Shown: positions 45,089 through 55,895, counted from the stretch's first letter. The stretch is 64,000 nt of DNA from Paraburkholderia aromaticivorans (GCF_012689525.1 NZ_CP051516.1:1488001-1552000), one strand, 5' to 3'. The notes: generated from the sequence alone by a model not told the origin. Numbers and translations are program-made.

Positions 45089-47002
45089 GTGACGCGGTGC
45101 GCGGCGGTTTTTATCAGGCTGGCCTGCGGGTCGGCGCTGGGCGCGTGCCTCGCGCTCAGCGCGTTCGCCGACGACAGCGCGTCTACCGCATCCGGCGACG
45201 ATCGCGCGCCTTCGACGATCGAGCGCGACGTTCATCTCTTCACGATCCAGAAAGACGGCTCCGTCGAGGAGCACGACGACACCGTCTTGCGCGCCAACAC
45301 GACGAGCGGCGTCGACGATATCGCGCAACGCTACGTGTGGTTCAACAAGGACATCGAGCAGGTGCAGTTGCTGGCCGCCGAAACGATCGACGTGGACGGC
45401 GTCGCGCATCCGGTCGGTCCCGAGGCGATCCGCGACGTGCAGGAGCCGCGCTCGGCAGGCGCGCCGAGTTTCGAAGACGGCGTGTTGCGCACGGTGATCT
45501 TCCCGGGCGTGGAACCGGGCTCGCGCGTGCATCTGGCGTTTCGCAAGACGCGCACGAAGCCCTTGCAGGCGGGCACCTTCGCGTACCTCGTCGAGCCGAC
45601 GCGCGACCCGGTCGAACTGCAGCGGCTGATTTTCGATCTGCCCGCCGACGTGCCGCTCTACGCCGACGCGCGCGGCTACGCCGCCATGCCGCCGGTCACG
45701 GCAAACGGCCGTACCCGCTACGAGTTCGACTACCAGCACGGGCCGTATGCGCCGCTCGAAGCGGGCGCGGTCGGCTACGCGAACTGGGGCGATCGCCTGA
45801 TAGTATCGACGGTGCCGGACTTCGCGAATTTTGCCGCGCGCTATCGTGGCCCCGCAACCGACGCGACGACTAGCGACCCGGCGATTGTCCACCTTGCGCA
45901 AGCGCTGACCGCCGGCACCGACGATCCACGCGTGAAGGCGCAACGGCTATACGACTGGATGCGTCTGAATATCCGCTACGTCGCCTTGTTTCTCGGCGAA
46001 ACGGCGGCGATTCCGCACAGGGCGACCGACATCCTGCGCAACCGTTACGGCGACTGCAAGGACCACGTCGCGCTCTACGGCGCGTTGCTGGCCGCGGTCG
46101 GCATCCGTAGCGAGGCGGTGCTGCTCAATCTCGGACCGTACTACAGTTTGCCGGACGTGCCCGGCTACGGCGCGAGCGCGATCAATCACGCGATTGTCTG
46201 GATTCCTGAGTTGTCGTTGTACACGGACACGACGGCGGGCGGCACGGCGTTCGGTTATCTGCCGCCGAGCGTGATGGACCGGCCGGTGTTGCTGGTCGGC
46301 GAGGGCGTCCTGTCGCGCACGCCGGCCGCGCAGTTGCGCGAACGCAGCGCGCGCGTGCAGATCGACATCGATGAAAGCGGGGCGGCGAATTACGCTTACC
46401 GCGCGGAAGACGCGGGTTTCACGGCCGAGATCGAGCGCAATACCTTTCGACGCTCGACGCGGCAACGCACGCAGCAGATCGCCGCGAACCGTCTATTGCA
46501 GACGGGTTTGCACGGCACAACACAGTTGCGTACGGCGGATCTCAGCGCCACGAACGGACCGTTTGCCACGTCGATGCAAGGCAAGGTGGCGCACTTCGTC
46601 TGGACCGACGGCACCACGGCGGTGCCAGCGTTGACGAGTTTCTCCGGCGGCATGGGCTCGCAGGTGCAGGTGTGGCTCGCGGAGCCTGCGAGGACTCAGC
46701 CCTGGACATGCATTGGCGGAGAGTTCGACGAGACCCTGGAAATGACGCTGCCGCGCTTCGTGAGAGTGACGGATTTGCCGTCCGACACAGCGGTGCAAAA
46801 CCGCTTTCTGACCTTTTCATCCAGCTACGTCTACGATCCGGCCGCGCGGGTCTTGCAGGTCAGGCGGCACCTGCGCGCCGCCTTTGGCCATCAGATGTGT
46901 TCCGCGAGTGAGTTCGCCGAAATGCACGACGATCTCGTGCGCATCGAACGGGATCTCGATGCCGAACTAGTGGTCAAGGTCGCCAATTCGAAGAACCCGT
47001 AG
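45089..47002 (+). CDS. Secreted DUF3857/transglutaminase-like protein
   Basis: This protein of about 637 aa has a Sec-type signal (TRCAAVFIRLACGSALGACL, cut near SAFA). A DUF3857 beta-domain (about 40-240) is followed by a transglutaminase-like domain with Cys in RYGDCKDHVALYGALLAA, His in AINHAIVWIP and Asp in LYTDTTAGG, giving a full Cys-His-Asp triad. A long C-terminal beta-rich part follows. It may act as a periplasmic protease/cross-linker; the substrate is unknown. GTG 45089 is chosen for the signal peptide; ATG 45002 is also open. Confidence 0.75.
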   Translation: MTRCAAVFIRLACGSALGACLALSAFADDSASTASGDDRAPSTIERDVHLFTIQKDGSVEEHDDTVLRANTTSGVDDIAQRYVWFNKDIEQVQLLAAETIDVDGVAHPVGPEAIRDVQEPRSAGAPSFEDGVLRTVIFPGVEPGSRVHLAFRKTRTKPLQAGTFAYLVEPTRDPVELQRLIFDLPADVPLYADARGYAAMPPVTANGRTRYEFDYQHGPYAPLEAGAVGYANWGDRLIVSTVPDFANFAARYRGPATDATTSDPAIVHLAQALTAGTDDPRVKAQRLYDWMRLNIRYVALFLGETAAIPHRATDILRNRYGDCKDHVALYGALLAAVGIRSEAVLLNLGPYYSLPDVPGYGASAINHAIVWIPELSLYTDTTAGGTAFGYLPPSVMDRPVLLVGEGVLSRTPAAQLRERSARVQIDIDESGAANYAYRAEDAGFTAEIERNTFRRSTRQRTQQIAANRLLQTGLHGTTQLRTADLSATNGPFATSMQGKVAHFVWTDGTTAVPALTSFSGGMGSQVQVWLAEPARTQPWTCIGGEFDETLEMTLPRFVRVTDLPSDTAVQNRFLTFSSSYVYDPAARVLQVRRHLRAAFGHQMCSASEFAEMHDDLVRIERDLDAELVVKVANSKNP

Positions 47003-47053
47003 CGAGGCCGTCGGCACGGACGCAAGCAACTGCATCCGTGCCGGACCCTCGCT
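47001..47053. terminator. Bidirectional hairpin between convergent genes
   Basis: AGCGAGG/CCTCGCT outer and CGGCACGGA/TCCGTGCCG inner stems overlap the stop codons of the transglutaminase gene (+) and the binding-protein gene (-). Confidence 0.55.
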
Positions 47054-48204
47054 TAACTCCCGCTCTTCGTCACGATGGGAACCCACGCTCCATTCTTGAC
47101 CTGATAAAGCGTCGATGCGCCGCTCTTCAATGCGCCGGTATTGTCGAAGGAAATCTTGCCGGTCACGCCTTCGAAATCGATGGCCTTGAGCGTGGACCGG
47201 TAGTCGTTCGGCGAGCTGGACTTGGCCTTCTGCATCGCCTTGATCGCGGCCCACGCGCCGTCATAGCCGAACGGCGCATAGGACAGGATATCCACCCCGA
47301 AGCGCTTCTTGAACTTCGCGGAGAAATCCTTGCCGCCCGGCAACTGCGCGAGCGGCCGTCCGTATTCCCAGGCCATCACGCCTTCAGCCGAATCGCCGGC
47401 GAGCTTGATGAAATCCTGATCCATCACGCCGCCGCCGCCCACCAGTTGCGCGTTCATACCCAGTTGCTTCATGCGCTTGGCAAAGCCCGCGGCTTGCGTG
47501 TCCAGTCCGCCGAAGAAGATCAGATCGGCATTGGTCGATTTGATCTTGGTGATCTGCGTGCTGAAATCGACGGCCTTGTTGTCGGTGTACTCGCGCGTCA
47601 CGAGGTTGCCGCCGTGCGCTTTCACCGCTTTCTCGAACTCGTCCGCCTCGCCCTGACCGAACGCGGTCCGGTCGTCGATGATCGCGATGCGCTTGGCCTT
47701 GGTCACTTCCACGGCATACACGCCCGCGTTGCCGGCGTTCTGCGCGTCGGTGGAAATCACCATGAAGGTGTTCGCGAAGCCGCGTCCGGTGATGATCGGA
47801 TTGGTGGCGGCCGGGTCGATCACCGGAATGCCGGCCTGCTCGTAGACTTGCGAAGCCGGGATCGTCGTGCCCGAATTGAAGTGGCCCACCACGGCCGACA
47901 CGCCCGCGTCGACCAGCTTCTGCGCGGCTTGCACGCCGATGCGCGGGTCGGCCTGGTCGTCTTCGGAGACGATCTGGAACTGGGCCACCTTGTCGCCGAT
48001 CTTGATCTTTTGCGCGTTGGCTTCCTCCAGGGCGAGCCGGACGCCGTTCTCCAGATCCTTGCCGTAGCCGGCGTTGGCGCCGGTCAGCGGCGCGGCAAAG
48101 CCGACCTTCACCGGCAGGTCGTCGGCGAAGCTGGCCGGCGGCGCGATGGCGAAGATGGCGCCAACGAACAGGGCAAGCGGTTTCAGCGTGTAGCGAAGAC
48201 TCAT
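47053..48204 (-). CDS. LivK-type branched-chain amino acid ABC substrate-binding protein
   Basis: This is a 383-aa periplasmic protein. The signal peptide (LALFVGAIFAIAPPASFA) precedes VKVGFAAPLTGANAGYGKDLENGVRLALEEANA, the classical LivJ/LivK opening. Further blocks are VVGHFNSGTTIPASQVYEQAG, IDDRTAFGQGEADEFEKAV and FFGGLDTQAAGFAKRMKQLG. It binds leucine/isoleucine/valine or related amino acids. No LivHMGF genes are next to it, so it must share a transporter encoded elsewhere. GGAGAGACC precedes ATG 48204. Confidence 0.9.
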   Translation of the reverse strand: MSLRYTLKPLALFVGAIFAIAPPASFADDLPVKVGFAAPLTGANAGYGKDLENGVRLALEEANAQKIKIGDKVAQFQIVSEDDQADPRIGVQAAQKLVDAGVSAVVGHFNSGTTIPASQVYEQAGIPVIDPAATNPIITGRGFANTFMVISTDAQNAGNAGVYAVEVTKAKRIAIIDDRTAFGQGEADEFEKAVKAHGGNLVTREYTDNKAVDFSTQITKIKSTNADLIFFGGLDTQAAGFAKRMKQLGMNAQLVGGGGVMDQDFIKLAGDSAEGVMAWEYGRPLAQLPGGKDFSAKFKKRFGVDILSYAPFGYDGAWAAIKAMQKAKSSSPNDYRSTLKAIDFEGVTGKISFDNTGALKSGASTLYQVKNGAWVPIVTKSGS

Positions 48205-48700
48205 GGTCTCTCCTTCCATCGACAGTTTCAGGTTGTGAAAGCGGCAAGGCAGTAACGCTGGATCGACGCGCACGCATGAACTTCGCATGGCGCGCATCGA
48301 GAGACTACGGATGATCGGTCGCTTTGAACAATGCGGGAATGTGCGCAGTTGCGTTCAAGCGGCGGTCAATGTGGCGCGAATATAGAAAGCCAATTTGCCA
48401 CCGTCTTGGCAGTTCGAGGCGCTTTGAATGAGCATTTCGGCATAACCGCCGCAGCGCGTTCGCCGGCGGCGTCCCGGCGTGGGCGCCCGGGTGCGGATTG
48501 CGGCATATGCTTAAGAGACCGGCGCGAAGGCGCCGGGCGTGTGGGGGTGGCGTTGTAGCGGGACGAGACCCGCTGGCCGTGCGACTGCGGCGCCGAGGCG
48601 TGAGCGAATGCGCGGGCCGCGTGACTGCGGCGCTGTAGCGGATTGATTCCGCCCACAACGCCTCGAAGTAAAAGCTCGTTGCGGCGTTAATCCCAGCCGC
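48205..48700. other. Hairpin-rich intergenic region
   Basis: No gene is supported in these 496 bases. The part nearest the binding-protein gene carries its promoter; the rest holds the hairpin cluster described at 48519-48655. Confidence 0.5.
48519..48655. repeat. Cluster of hairpins and direct repeats
   Basis: Three short stems are visible: CCGGCGC/GCGCCGG (48519-48536), AGCGGG/CCCGCT (48557-48574) and GCGGA/TCCGC (about 48638-48652). A 19-base direct repeat (48575-48593 and 48615-48633) differs at two positions. It may be a degenerate intergenic repeat element. Confidence 0.5.
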
Positions 48701-49162
48701 TCAATGCTCGCCTTGCTGGCGCAACAACTCTTCGCGCAGACGCAGAAGCGGCGCCTTGGTGTCGTCGTCGGCCCAGGTGTCGAGATCGTCGAGGGCGCGC
48801 TGGCAGCCGTCGAGCACGAGGTCGAGGTCCACCGGCACGCCGTTGTTCAGCGCGAACTCGATGGTCTCGGCGAACTTCTGGCATTCGTCCTCGCCGTACG
48901 AGATGTCGAGGTTGTCGGCGATCACTTCGGCGATATTGCTGCGCGCCTTGTCGTCCGGCGTCACCATGTCGACGATGCCGCGCGCCACGGCCGGCGAATA
49001 GTAGAGCGCGATGTCGAGCCACTGCGCGGGATCGAAGTCGGCCTGGTCGAACTGGCTCTCGAAGAACTCGATCGCTTCCTGTTCATGCACTTCGTCGGAA
49101 TCGACGCTGATGCACAACTGCTCAAAATATTCTTCCCGCTCGCTGCGGATATAACCGTCCAT
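48701..49162 (-). CDS. Acidic conserved-type hypothetical protein (153 aa)
   Basis: This is a strongly acidic, helical, soluble protein (MDGYIRSEREEYFEQL ... DEVHEQEAIEFFESQFDQADFDPAQW ... LLRLREELLRQQGEH). No catalytic motif or signal is seen. GAGG sits 8 bases before ATG 49162; a 25-codon extension is open but lacks a ribosome site. It resembles conserved Burkholderia proteins of unknown function. Function not assigned. Confidence 0.65.
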   Translation of the reverse strand: MDGYIRSEREEYFEQLCISVDSDEVHEQEAIEFFESQFDQADFDPAQWLDIALYYSPAVARGIVDMVTPDDKARSNIAEVIADNLDISYGEDECQKFAETIEFALNNGVPVDLDLVLDGCQRALDDLDTWADDDTKAPLLRLREELLRQQGEH

Positions 49163-49322
49163 CGATGCCTCGTCTACTGAATGCCGGATGCCTAAAATAT
49201 GCAATGCGGGCGGGCAGGTGCCTTGTCCACGCGGCACGCATTATAAGACGGGCGGCTGACAACTGAGAGACGCGGCGCGAATGGGCCGCCACGCGGCGCA
49301 CATTACGGATTGCTTGCGCTAA

Positions 49323-50189
49323 CTACGCCGTATCCGCCACCCACGCATCGAACCACTCGCGCGGCTGCGCGATTTCATTCTGTGCGGCCACCAGTTCGAG
49401 CTCATAGCGCCCAGCCTGCCAGGTTGTCTTGACCACCGCATTCACGGCGGCCAGCGTGTGCTCGAAGGCCGCGCGGATCGAATCGCCGAGCAGCGTACGC
49501 GCGACGAACACCGCGCTCGTCAGATCGCCCACGCCCACTGGTTGCCGCGCGAACGGATAGAGCGGGCGTTGTCCCATCCACGATTCGCGTTCGGTGACGA
49601 CCAGCATGTTGAAGCGGTCGGCGGGACTGTTGCGGTCGAGCAAATGCTTGACCAGCACCAGCTTTGGCCCGCGTGCGATGAGTTCGCGGCATGCCGTCAC
49701 GGCTTCTTCGAGCGTTTCGATCTCGCGTCCCACCAGACGCTGCAGTTCGGTGTGGTTCGGCGCCATGGCGTCGGCCATCTCGGGCATGGTGCGCACGAGA
49801 AACTCCTGGATGCCCGGCTCGACCTTGCAGCCGCTCGCCGCGCCCATCACCGGGTCGCAAAAGTACCAGGCGCGCGGATTGGCGGCCTTCACGGCCTTGA
49901 CGATCTCCAGCACCGACTGCGCCTGTTCGGGTGTGCCCAGATAGCCGGATAGCACGGCGTCGCAGCGCGGCAGCATGCCGATCGCGCCGATGCCGTCGAC
50001 CAGGTCTTCCAATTGCGAGCCGTCGATCGCGCTGCCGGTCCAATGGCCGTATTGCGTGTGGTTCGAGAACTGCACGGTATTGAGCGGCCAGACGTTGACG
50101 CCGAGCCGACGCATCGGAAACACCGCCGCGCTGTTGCCGGCGTGACCGAAGACGACATGTGACTGGATGCTCAGAACGCTTTTCGTCAT
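49323..50189 (-). CDS. pdxY: Pyridoxal kinase
   Basis: This 288-aa ribokinase-family enzyme phosphorylates pyridoxal in the vitamin B6 salvage pathway. PdxY features are [55 protein letters not shown] and the catalytic [15 protein letters not shown] (Asp base). The length is typical. It stands alone, with about 290 bases of unassigned sequence upstream. Confidence 0.94.
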   Translation of the reverse strand: MTKSVLSIQSHVVFGHAGNSAAVFPMRRLGVNVWPLNTVQFSNHTQYGHWTGSAIDGSQLEDLVDGIGAIGMLPRCDAVLSGYLGTPEQAQSVLEIVKAVKAANPRAWYFCDPVMGAASGCKVEPGIQEFLVRTMPEMADAMAPNHTELQRLVGREIETLEEAVTACRELIARGPKLVLVKHLLDRNSPADRFNMLVVTERESWMGQRPLYPFARQPVGVGDLTSAVFVARTLLGDSIRAAFEHTLAAVNAVVKTTWQAGRYELELVAAQNEIAQPREWFDAWVADTA

Positions 50190-50481
50190 GGTGTGGCCCG
50201 CGCAAACGGGACTGCGCGATCAATGAAAACGGGAAGGGTGCACCGCGGCGGCGATCCGGCGAGCACCGGACGCCTCATGCGGCAGGACTGCTTCAGATGG
50301 TGCGGGAAATCGGCACGCGCTGCATCGTCAGGAAACAATACATGAGTTTGCCGCGCGCGAGTCGATCCGTCCCCGAGTTGTTGCGCCGAACCATCAGACG
50401 CGGGCGCGGTGGAGGGCGGCTGCGAAGCCACCCCGGCTCGTAAAATGCTGCGCGGCCTGCTTGCCCAACAGCCGTTCGAGT

Positions 50482-51942
50482 TCAGGCGAGCTCGCGGTAC
50501 AACGCCAGATAACGCTCCGCCGAGGCGCCCCAGCCGAAGTCCTGGCGCATCGCTCGCCGCTGGGTCGCTTTCCATTCGGTGCGGCGCCCGTAGAGTGCGA
50601 AGGCGCGGCGGATGGCGGCGCCGATACCCTTCGGTTCGAATCGTTCGAACATGAAACCGGTGGCGAGGTCGTCGGCGAGATTTTCGAGCGACGCGTCCAC
50701 CACGGTGTCCGCGAGACCGCCCACGCAATGCACGAGCGGCAGCGATGCATACGCCAGCGCATACAGTTGCGTGAGACCGCATGGCTCGAAACGCGAGGGC
50801 ACCGCAATCACGTCGCTGCCCGCGACGATCGTATGCGCGAGCGTTTCATCGAATCCCAGTTCCACCGCCACGGACTCGGGATGCGTATGCGCGACGCGTT
50901 TCAAACCATTCTCCAGCGCCGGGTCGCCAGTGCCGAAGACGATCAGCTGTCCACCGTGTTTGATGATTTCCGGCACCGCTTCGAGCAGCAGGTCAAGGCC
51001 TTTCTGTTCGGTTAGCCGGCTCACCACGCCGAACAGCAGCGCATCGCTTTTCTGCGCGAGGCCGAAGCGTTTTTGCAGCGCTTCCTTGCACGCAAGCTTG
51101 CCGGCGAGCCGCGTCGCGCTGTAGTGGTTCTTGAGCAGCGCGTCGGTGGCGGGACACCAGACCGTGTAGTCGACGCCGTTCAGAATGCCGCTCAGATCGT
51201 GCGCGCGATGGCGCAGCAAACCGTCGAGGCCGCCGCCCTGGGCGAGCGTCTGGATTTCGCGTGCATAGGTCGGGCTGACGGTGGTGATGCGGTCGCTGTA
51301 GTAGAGCCCCGCCTTGAGAAACGACATTTGCCCATAGAACTCGACGCCGTGCACGCTGAAAAAATCGTCCGGCAGGCCGAGCTGACCGAACTGATGCGCG
51401 GGAAACACGCCTTGATACGCGAGGTTGTGCACCGTGAAGACGCTGCGCGCGAAGCGCCGCCCATGCTGGCGCTCGGCCGCCTTTAGATAGGCCGGCGCGA
51501 GCCCCGCATGCCAGTCGTGCGCGTGAATGATCTGCGGTGACCACGCCGGGTCCAGTTGCTGGGCGAGTTGCGCGGCGACCCAGCCGAGCAGCGCGAAACG
51601 CTGCGCGTTGTCGCCGTACGGCACGTGCTCGTCGTTCAGATAGGGATTGCCGGGCCGGTCGTACAGCGTGGCCGCGCGGATCACATAGACAACCAGGCCG
51701 TTCGACGCCAGCGTGCCCCGCTCGAGCGAGACGCCCGGCGCGTCGAAGCGGCGGCCCAGTTGCGCGACCGGCGTCAGGTCGGTCAGGCCGGCGATTACCG
51801 CCGGAAAGCCCGGCAGCAGCACCCGCACATCGGCGCCGCGCTCGATCAGCGCGGGCGGCAACGCGCCCGCGACGTCGGCGAGACCGCCCGTTTTGAGGAG
51901 GGGATACAGCTCGCTTGCGACGTGCAGGGCGCGAATCGTCAT
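50482..51942 (-). CDS. glgA: Glycogen synthase (ADP-glucose-dependent)
   Basis: This 486-aa GT5-family enzyme elongates alpha-1,4-glucan. Signatures are the ADP-glucose-binding KTGGLADVAGALP (about 17-29), HAHDWHAGLAPAYL, FTVHNLAYQG, and the C-terminal SRLTEQKGLDLLLEAVP and PSRFEPCGLTQLYALAYA. It is 63 bases downstream of glgC on the same strand; branching and debranching genes are not in the window. Confidence 0.95.
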   Translation of the reverse strand: MTIRALHVASELYPLLKTGGLADVAGALPPALIERGADVRVLLPGFPAVIAGLTDLTPVAQLGRRFDAPGVSLERGTLASNGLVVYVIRAATLYDRPGNPYLNDEHVPYGDNAQRFALLGWVAAQLAQQLDPAWSPQIIHAHDWHAGLAPAYLKAAERQHGRRFARSVFTVHNLAYQGVFPAHQFGQLGLPDDFFSVHGVEFYGQMSFLKAGLYYSDRITTVSPTYAREIQTLAQGGGLDGLLRHRAHDLSGILNGVDYTVWCPATDALLKNHYSATRLAGKLACKEALQKRFGLAQKSDALLFGVVSRLTEQKGLDLLLEAVPEIIKHGGQLIVFGTGDPALENGLKRVAHTHPESVAVELGFDETLAHTIVAGSDVIAVPSRFEPCGLTQLYALAYASLPLVHCVGGLADTVVDASLENLADDLATGFMFERFEPKGIGAAIRRAFALYGRRTEWKATQRRAMRQDFGWGASAERYLALYRELA

Positions 51943-52005
51943 AGGCTCCGTCTCTGTCCTGTTAGTTCGGTTTGGGCGCGGCTGAGCCGGTGGCAGCCGG
52001 CCTGA

Positions 52006-53268
52006 CTAGATCTTCTGCCGCAGCGCCTCCGGCGTGACCAGCACGACGCCGTCGTCGGTACGGTAGAAGCGCTCGGCGTCGCTCACCGGATCTTCGCCGA
52101 TCACCGTGCCGTCCGGTATCGCGCAGCCGCGGTCTATCACCACTTTCTGCAGCCGGCAGCTCGCGCCGACGGTGACCTGCGGCAACAAGACTGCCTCACT
52201 GATGTTACAGAACGAACTCACTTTCACATTCGACGAGAGCACCGAGCGCGAAATCTGCGAGCCCGAGATCACGCAGCCCCCGCACACGATCAGATTGTTG
52301 CCCGAGCCTTGCAGCCCTTTCAGGTCGCGCACGAACTTGGCCGGCGGCAACTGTTCCTGGTACGTCCAGATCGGCCAGTTGCGATCGTAGAGATCGAGCG
52401 TCGGGATGGTGGAGGCGAGGTCGAGATTGGCGGCCCAGTAGGCGTCGATCGTGCCGACGTCGCGCCAGTACGGCTCCACGTTCGGATCCGACGACACGCA
52501 CGACATGCTGAACGGATGCGCGATCGCCGTGCCTTGCGTGACGACGCGCGGCAGGATGTCCTTGCCGAAGTCGTGATCGGTGTCGATGGTGGAGATGTTC
52601 TCTTCGAGCAACGAATACAGGTAATCCGCGCTGAACACGTAGATGCCCATGCTGGCCAGCGCCGTATCCGGGCGGCCCGGAATGCAGGGCGGATCGGCAG
52701 GCTTTTCCAGGAAGTCGGTCACGCGGCGGTTTTCATCGACGTGCATCACGCCGAAGGCCACCGCCTCCATACGCGGCACCTCGATACAGCCGACCGTGCA
52801 GTCCGCGCCGCTCTCCGCGTGGTCGGCGATCATGCGCGTGTAGTCCATCTTGTAGATGTGGTCGCCCGCCAGCACCACCACGTATTTCGGCCGGATCGAG
52901 CGGATGATGTCGAGGTTCTGGAACACCGCGTCCGCGGTGCCGCGATACCAGTGCGCGCCTTCCACGCGCTGTTGCGCGGGCCACAAGTCGATGAATTCGC
53001 CCATCTCGCCGCGCAGGAAACTCCAGCCGCGCTGCAGATGGCGCAACAGCGAGTGCGCCTTGTATTGCGTGACGACCGCGATGCGGCGGATGCCGGAATT
53101 CAGACAGTTGGACAGCGCGAAATCGATGATCCGGTATTTGCCGCCGAAGTGCACCGCCGGCTTGACGCGTTTGTTGGTAAGCGGCCCGAGCCGCGTGCCC
53201 CGTCCGCCCGCAAGGACGATGGCGAGGGTGGTGCGTTGCAGATCGTTCAGCCGTGCCGGAGTGTCCAT
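52006..53268 (-). CDS. glgC: Glucose-1-phosphate adenylyltransferase
   Basis: This 420-aa enzyme makes ADP-glucose, the committed step of glycogen synthesis. Features are [25 protein letters not shown] (pyrophosphorylase loop with the activator Lys), [21 protein letters not shown] and a C-terminal left-handed beta-helix with [26 protein letters not shown] precedes ATG 53268. A 123-codon in-frame extension upstream is non-coding. Confidence 0.95.
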   Translation of the reverse strand: MDTPARLNDLQRTTLAIVLAGGRGTRLGPLTNKRVKPAVHFGGKYRIIDFALSNCLNSGIRRIAVVTQYKAHSLLRHLQRGWSFLRGEMGEFIDLWPAQQRVEGAHWYRGTADAVFQNLDIIRSIRPKYVVVLAGDHIYKMDYTRMIADHAESGADCTVGCIEVPRMEAVAFGVMHVDENRRVTDFLEKPADPPCIPGRPDTALASMGIYVFSADYLYSLLEENISTIDTDHDFGKDILPRVVTQGTAIAHPFSMSCVSSDPNVEPYWRDVGTIDAYWAANLDLASTIPTLDLYDRNWPIWTYQEQLPPAKFVRDLKGLQGSGNNLIVCGGCVISGSQISRSVLSSNVKVSSFCNISEAVLLPQVTVGASCRLQKVVIDRGCAIPDGTVIGEDPVSDAERFYRTDDGVVLVTPEALRQKI

Positions 53269-53670
53269 GTCTGTCTCCTGATTAGTATGCCCCGGATGGG
53301 TGGGTCGCTTGCTCTCCACTGATGAATCGTGCTGCGAGGCGGCTCCGTCTTCGCGGGCCCGTCTGCTAGTTCTAGCACTGATTTGCCGCGGGTGAGTAGT
53401 CTGAATTGTGCGGATGCCGCTCGTGCGCCCACCTTGCGCACGATCAACCCTTGCCCTGCGGCGATCCGTGCGCCACGACACATAGAGCGCGAGGTGAGGC
53501 TCCGCAATATGTGTGCCACTCCCGTCGTGCCGCGGTTGGCCTGCGCCGGCGGGAGCAGAGTCGGGCGGCGCGTCGTAGAATCGTGCGCTTCCGGCCGGAG
53601 GTTCGGGCGTTGGTCTCGCCGTGCGTTTGCCGCGCATGCCTCCCGTGTTTTCCCTTTAGAAAAAACTTCG
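53269..53670. other. Divergent intergenic region glgC / hydrolase
   Basis: This should hold the promoters for glgC (-) and the secreted hydrolase (+). No gene or clear operator is visible. Confidence 0.5.
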
Positions 53671-54813
53671 ATGAGTTCTCGCCGCCTGTCCTTGCTCGCC
53701 ACGTTGAGCGTTTGCGCGCTAGCCGCCACCCCCGCGCCCGCCGTTTTCGCGGCTTCAGCCGCCACGCCGGCGAGCGTCGGCGCGCCCGCCAGCGTCGACG
53801 CGCGGAGTCCGGCTAGCCTGCCTAGCCCAGCCGCTTCCGCCGCCACGAGCGTCGCGGGCGATACCGGTCCGGCTTACGGACCCGAGTTGCAGGGTTTCAA
53901 TTACCCGGCGCCGGTCGACCAGTACGACTTCACCTCGCAAGGGGTGGCGCTGCATATGGCGTACATGGATATCAAACCGGCGAAGGCGAACGGCCGCACG
54001 GCGGTGCTGCTGCACGGCAAGAACTTTTGTGCGGCGACGTGGGACGCGACCATTCATCGTCTGAGCGACGCCGGTTATCGCGTGATCGCGCCGGACCAAA
54101 TCGGCTTTTGCAAGTCGAGCAAGCCTGAGCACTATCAGTACAGTTTTCAACAGCTCGCGCGCAATACGCATGCGTTGCTGGAATCGCTCGGCGTGACGGA
54201 CGCGACGGTGATCGGCCATTCGACCGGCGGCATGCTGGCGATCCGCTACGCGCTGATGTATCCGCGCGAGACGCAGCAACTGGTGCTGGTCAATCCGATC
54301 GGTCTGGAGGACTTGAAGGCAAAGGGCGTGCCCTCGCTGTCCGTTGATCAGTGGTATGAACGCGAGCTGAAGACGACCGCCGAAGGCATTCGCCGCTACG
54401 AGCAGGCCACCTACTACGCGGGACAATGGCGCGCGAACTACGAACCGTGGGTGCAGATGCTGGCGGGCATGTATCGCGGTCCGGGCAAGCAGATCGTCGC
54501 GTGGAATTCCGCGCTGCTGTACGACATGATCTACACGCAGCCCGTGGTGTACGAACTGGGGCAATTGAATATGCCGACGCTGTTGCTGATCGGCCAGAAG
54601 GACACCACGGCGATCGGCAAGGACGCCGCGCCTCCCGAAGTGCGCGCGAAAATCGGCCATTACCCGGAACTCGGCAAGGCCGCCGCGAAGGCGATCCCGC
54701 ATGCGACGCTCGTCGAATTCGCGGAACTGGGGCATGCGCCGCAGATGCAGGATCCGCAGGCGTTTCATAAGGCGTTGCTGGACGGTCTCGCGGCGGTGCC
54801 GGCGAACCGTTGA
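53671..54813 (+). CDS. Secreted alpha/beta-hydrolase
   Basis: This is a 380-aa protein. The signal peptide (LSLLATLSVCALAATPAPAV) and an Ala/Ser/Pro linker of about 40 residues precede the hydrolase domain: VLLHGKNFCAATW (oxyanion), IGHSTGGMLA (nucleophile Ser), LIGQKDTTAIG (acid), ELGHAPQMQ (His). The triad is complete. The fold is close to epoxide hydrolase/haloperoxidase-like alpha/beta-hydrolases; the substrate is unknown. It ends in a terminator shared with the convergent LLM gene. Confidence 0.86.
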   Translation: MSSRRLSLLATLSVCALAATPAPAVFAASAATPASVGAPASVDARSPASLPSPAASAATSVAGDTGPAYGPELQGFNYPAPVDQYDFTSQGVALHMAYMDIKPAKANGRTAVLLHGKNFCAATWDATIHRLSDAGYRVIAPDQIGFCKSSKPEHYQYSFQQLARNTHALLESLGVTDATVIGHSTGGMLAIRYALMYPRETQQLVLVNPIGLEDLKAKGVPSLSVDQWYERELKTTAEGIRRYEQATYYAGQWRANYEPWVQMLAGMYRGPGKQIVAWNSALLYDMIYTQPVVYELGQLNMPTLLLIGQKDTTAIGKDAAPPEVRAKIGHYPELGKAAAKAIPHATLVEFAELGHAPQMQDPQAFHKALLDGLAAVPANR

Positions 54814-54845
54814 ATCGATGGCCGGCTGAGTTGCGCCGATCGACA

Positions 54846-54874
54846 AAAAAGGGCAGCCACGGGCTGCCCTTTTT
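54846..54874. terminator. Bidirectional terminator
   Basis: AAAAAGGGCAGCC and GGCTGCCCTTTTT form a perfect 13-bp stem with a 3-base loop, giving T-runs on both strands between convergent genes. Confidence 0.9.
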
Positions 54875-54899
54875 ACATTCGTCGACGGAATTACCTGTC

Positions 54900-55895
54900 T
54901 TATTTGCCGTCCGACAACTCCTCACGCACTTGCGCGCCGATCTCGAACGAGCGCAGCCGCGCCTTGTGATCGTAGATTTGCGCGGTGAGCATCAACTCAT
55001 CCGCACCGGTTTGATCGATGACCGACTTCAAGCCTTCGCGCACCGTATCGCGATCGCCCAGCACCGTGCAGGCGAGCGAGTGCGCCACGCCATTCAATTC
55101 CATCTCCGACGCCTCGAGCCGTTCGACCGGTGGCTGCAACTGACCCGGCGTGCCACGCCGCAGATTGATGAACTGCTGCTGCAACGAGGTGAAAAGACGC
55201 TGCGCTTCTTCATTCGTATCCGCAGCGAACAGATTCACGCCCACCATCGCATGCGGTTTATCGAGCGCGGCCGACGGACGGAATTGCGAGCGATACACCT
55301 GCAACGCCGTGAGCATGTAATCCGGCGCGAAATGCGAAGCGAAGGCGAACGGCAGACCGAGCGCCGCCGCGAGTTGCGCGCTGAAGAGCGACGAGCCGAG
55401 CAGCCACAGCGGCACGTTCAGCCCCGCGCCCGGCACCGCGCGAATGCGCTGGCCCGGCACGGGGTCGGCGAAATAACGCTGCAATTCGACGACGTCGTCG
55501 GGAAACGAGTCCGCGCTGTTCTGCAGGTCGCGGCGCAACGCGCGCGCGGTGCTCTGATCGGTGCCGGGCGCGCGGCCGAGGCCCAGGTCGATGCGGTCGG
55601 GATATAGCGACGCGAGCGTGCCGAACTGTTCAGCGATGACGAGCGGCGCATGGTTCGGCAGCATGATGCCGCCCGAGCCGACGCGGATCGTTTTCGTGCC
55701 GCCCGCGACATAGCCGATCACCACCGAGGTCGCCGCGCTGGCAATGCCCGTCATATTGTGATGTTCCGCGAGCCAGAAGCGGCGGTAGTTCCAGTTTTCC
55801 GCGTGCTGGGCGAGGTCGAGCGTATTCCTGAACGCGTCTGCCGGCGTGGCGCCCGCGGTGACAGGCGAGAGGTCGAGGACCGAGAAGGGGATCAT
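54900..55895 (-). CDS. LLM-class flavin-dependent oxidoreductase (group 1)
   Basis: This is a 331-aa luciferase-like protein: [76 protein letters not shown]. This is the YhbW-like branch, reduced-flavin-dependent monooxygenases of mostly unknown substrate. It is divergent from a second LLM gene of the sulfur cluster. Start 55895; a longer extension to 56075 is open but looks non-coding. Confidence 0.85.
   Translation of the reverse strand: MIPFSVLDLSPVTAGATPADAFRNTLDLAQHAENWNYRRFWLAEHHNMTGIASAATSVVIGYVAGGTKTIRVGSGGIMLPNHAPLVIAEQFGTLASLYPDRIDLGLGRAPGTDQSTARALRRDLQNSADSFPDDVVELQRYFADPVPGQRIRAVPGAGLNVPLWLLGSSLFSAQLAAALGLPFAFASHFAPDYMLTALQVYRSQFRPSAALDKPHAMVGVNLFAADTNEEAQRLFTSLQQQFINLRRGTPGQLQPPVERLEASEMELNGVAHSLACTVLGDRDTVREGLKSVIDQTGADELMLTAQIYDHKARLRSFEIGAQVREELSDGK

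Noticed and set aside
48305..48658. Open minus-strand frame of 117 codons in the intergenic region
   Set aside because: Arg/Pro/Ala-rich, overlaps hairpins and direct repeats, and lacks a ribosome site.
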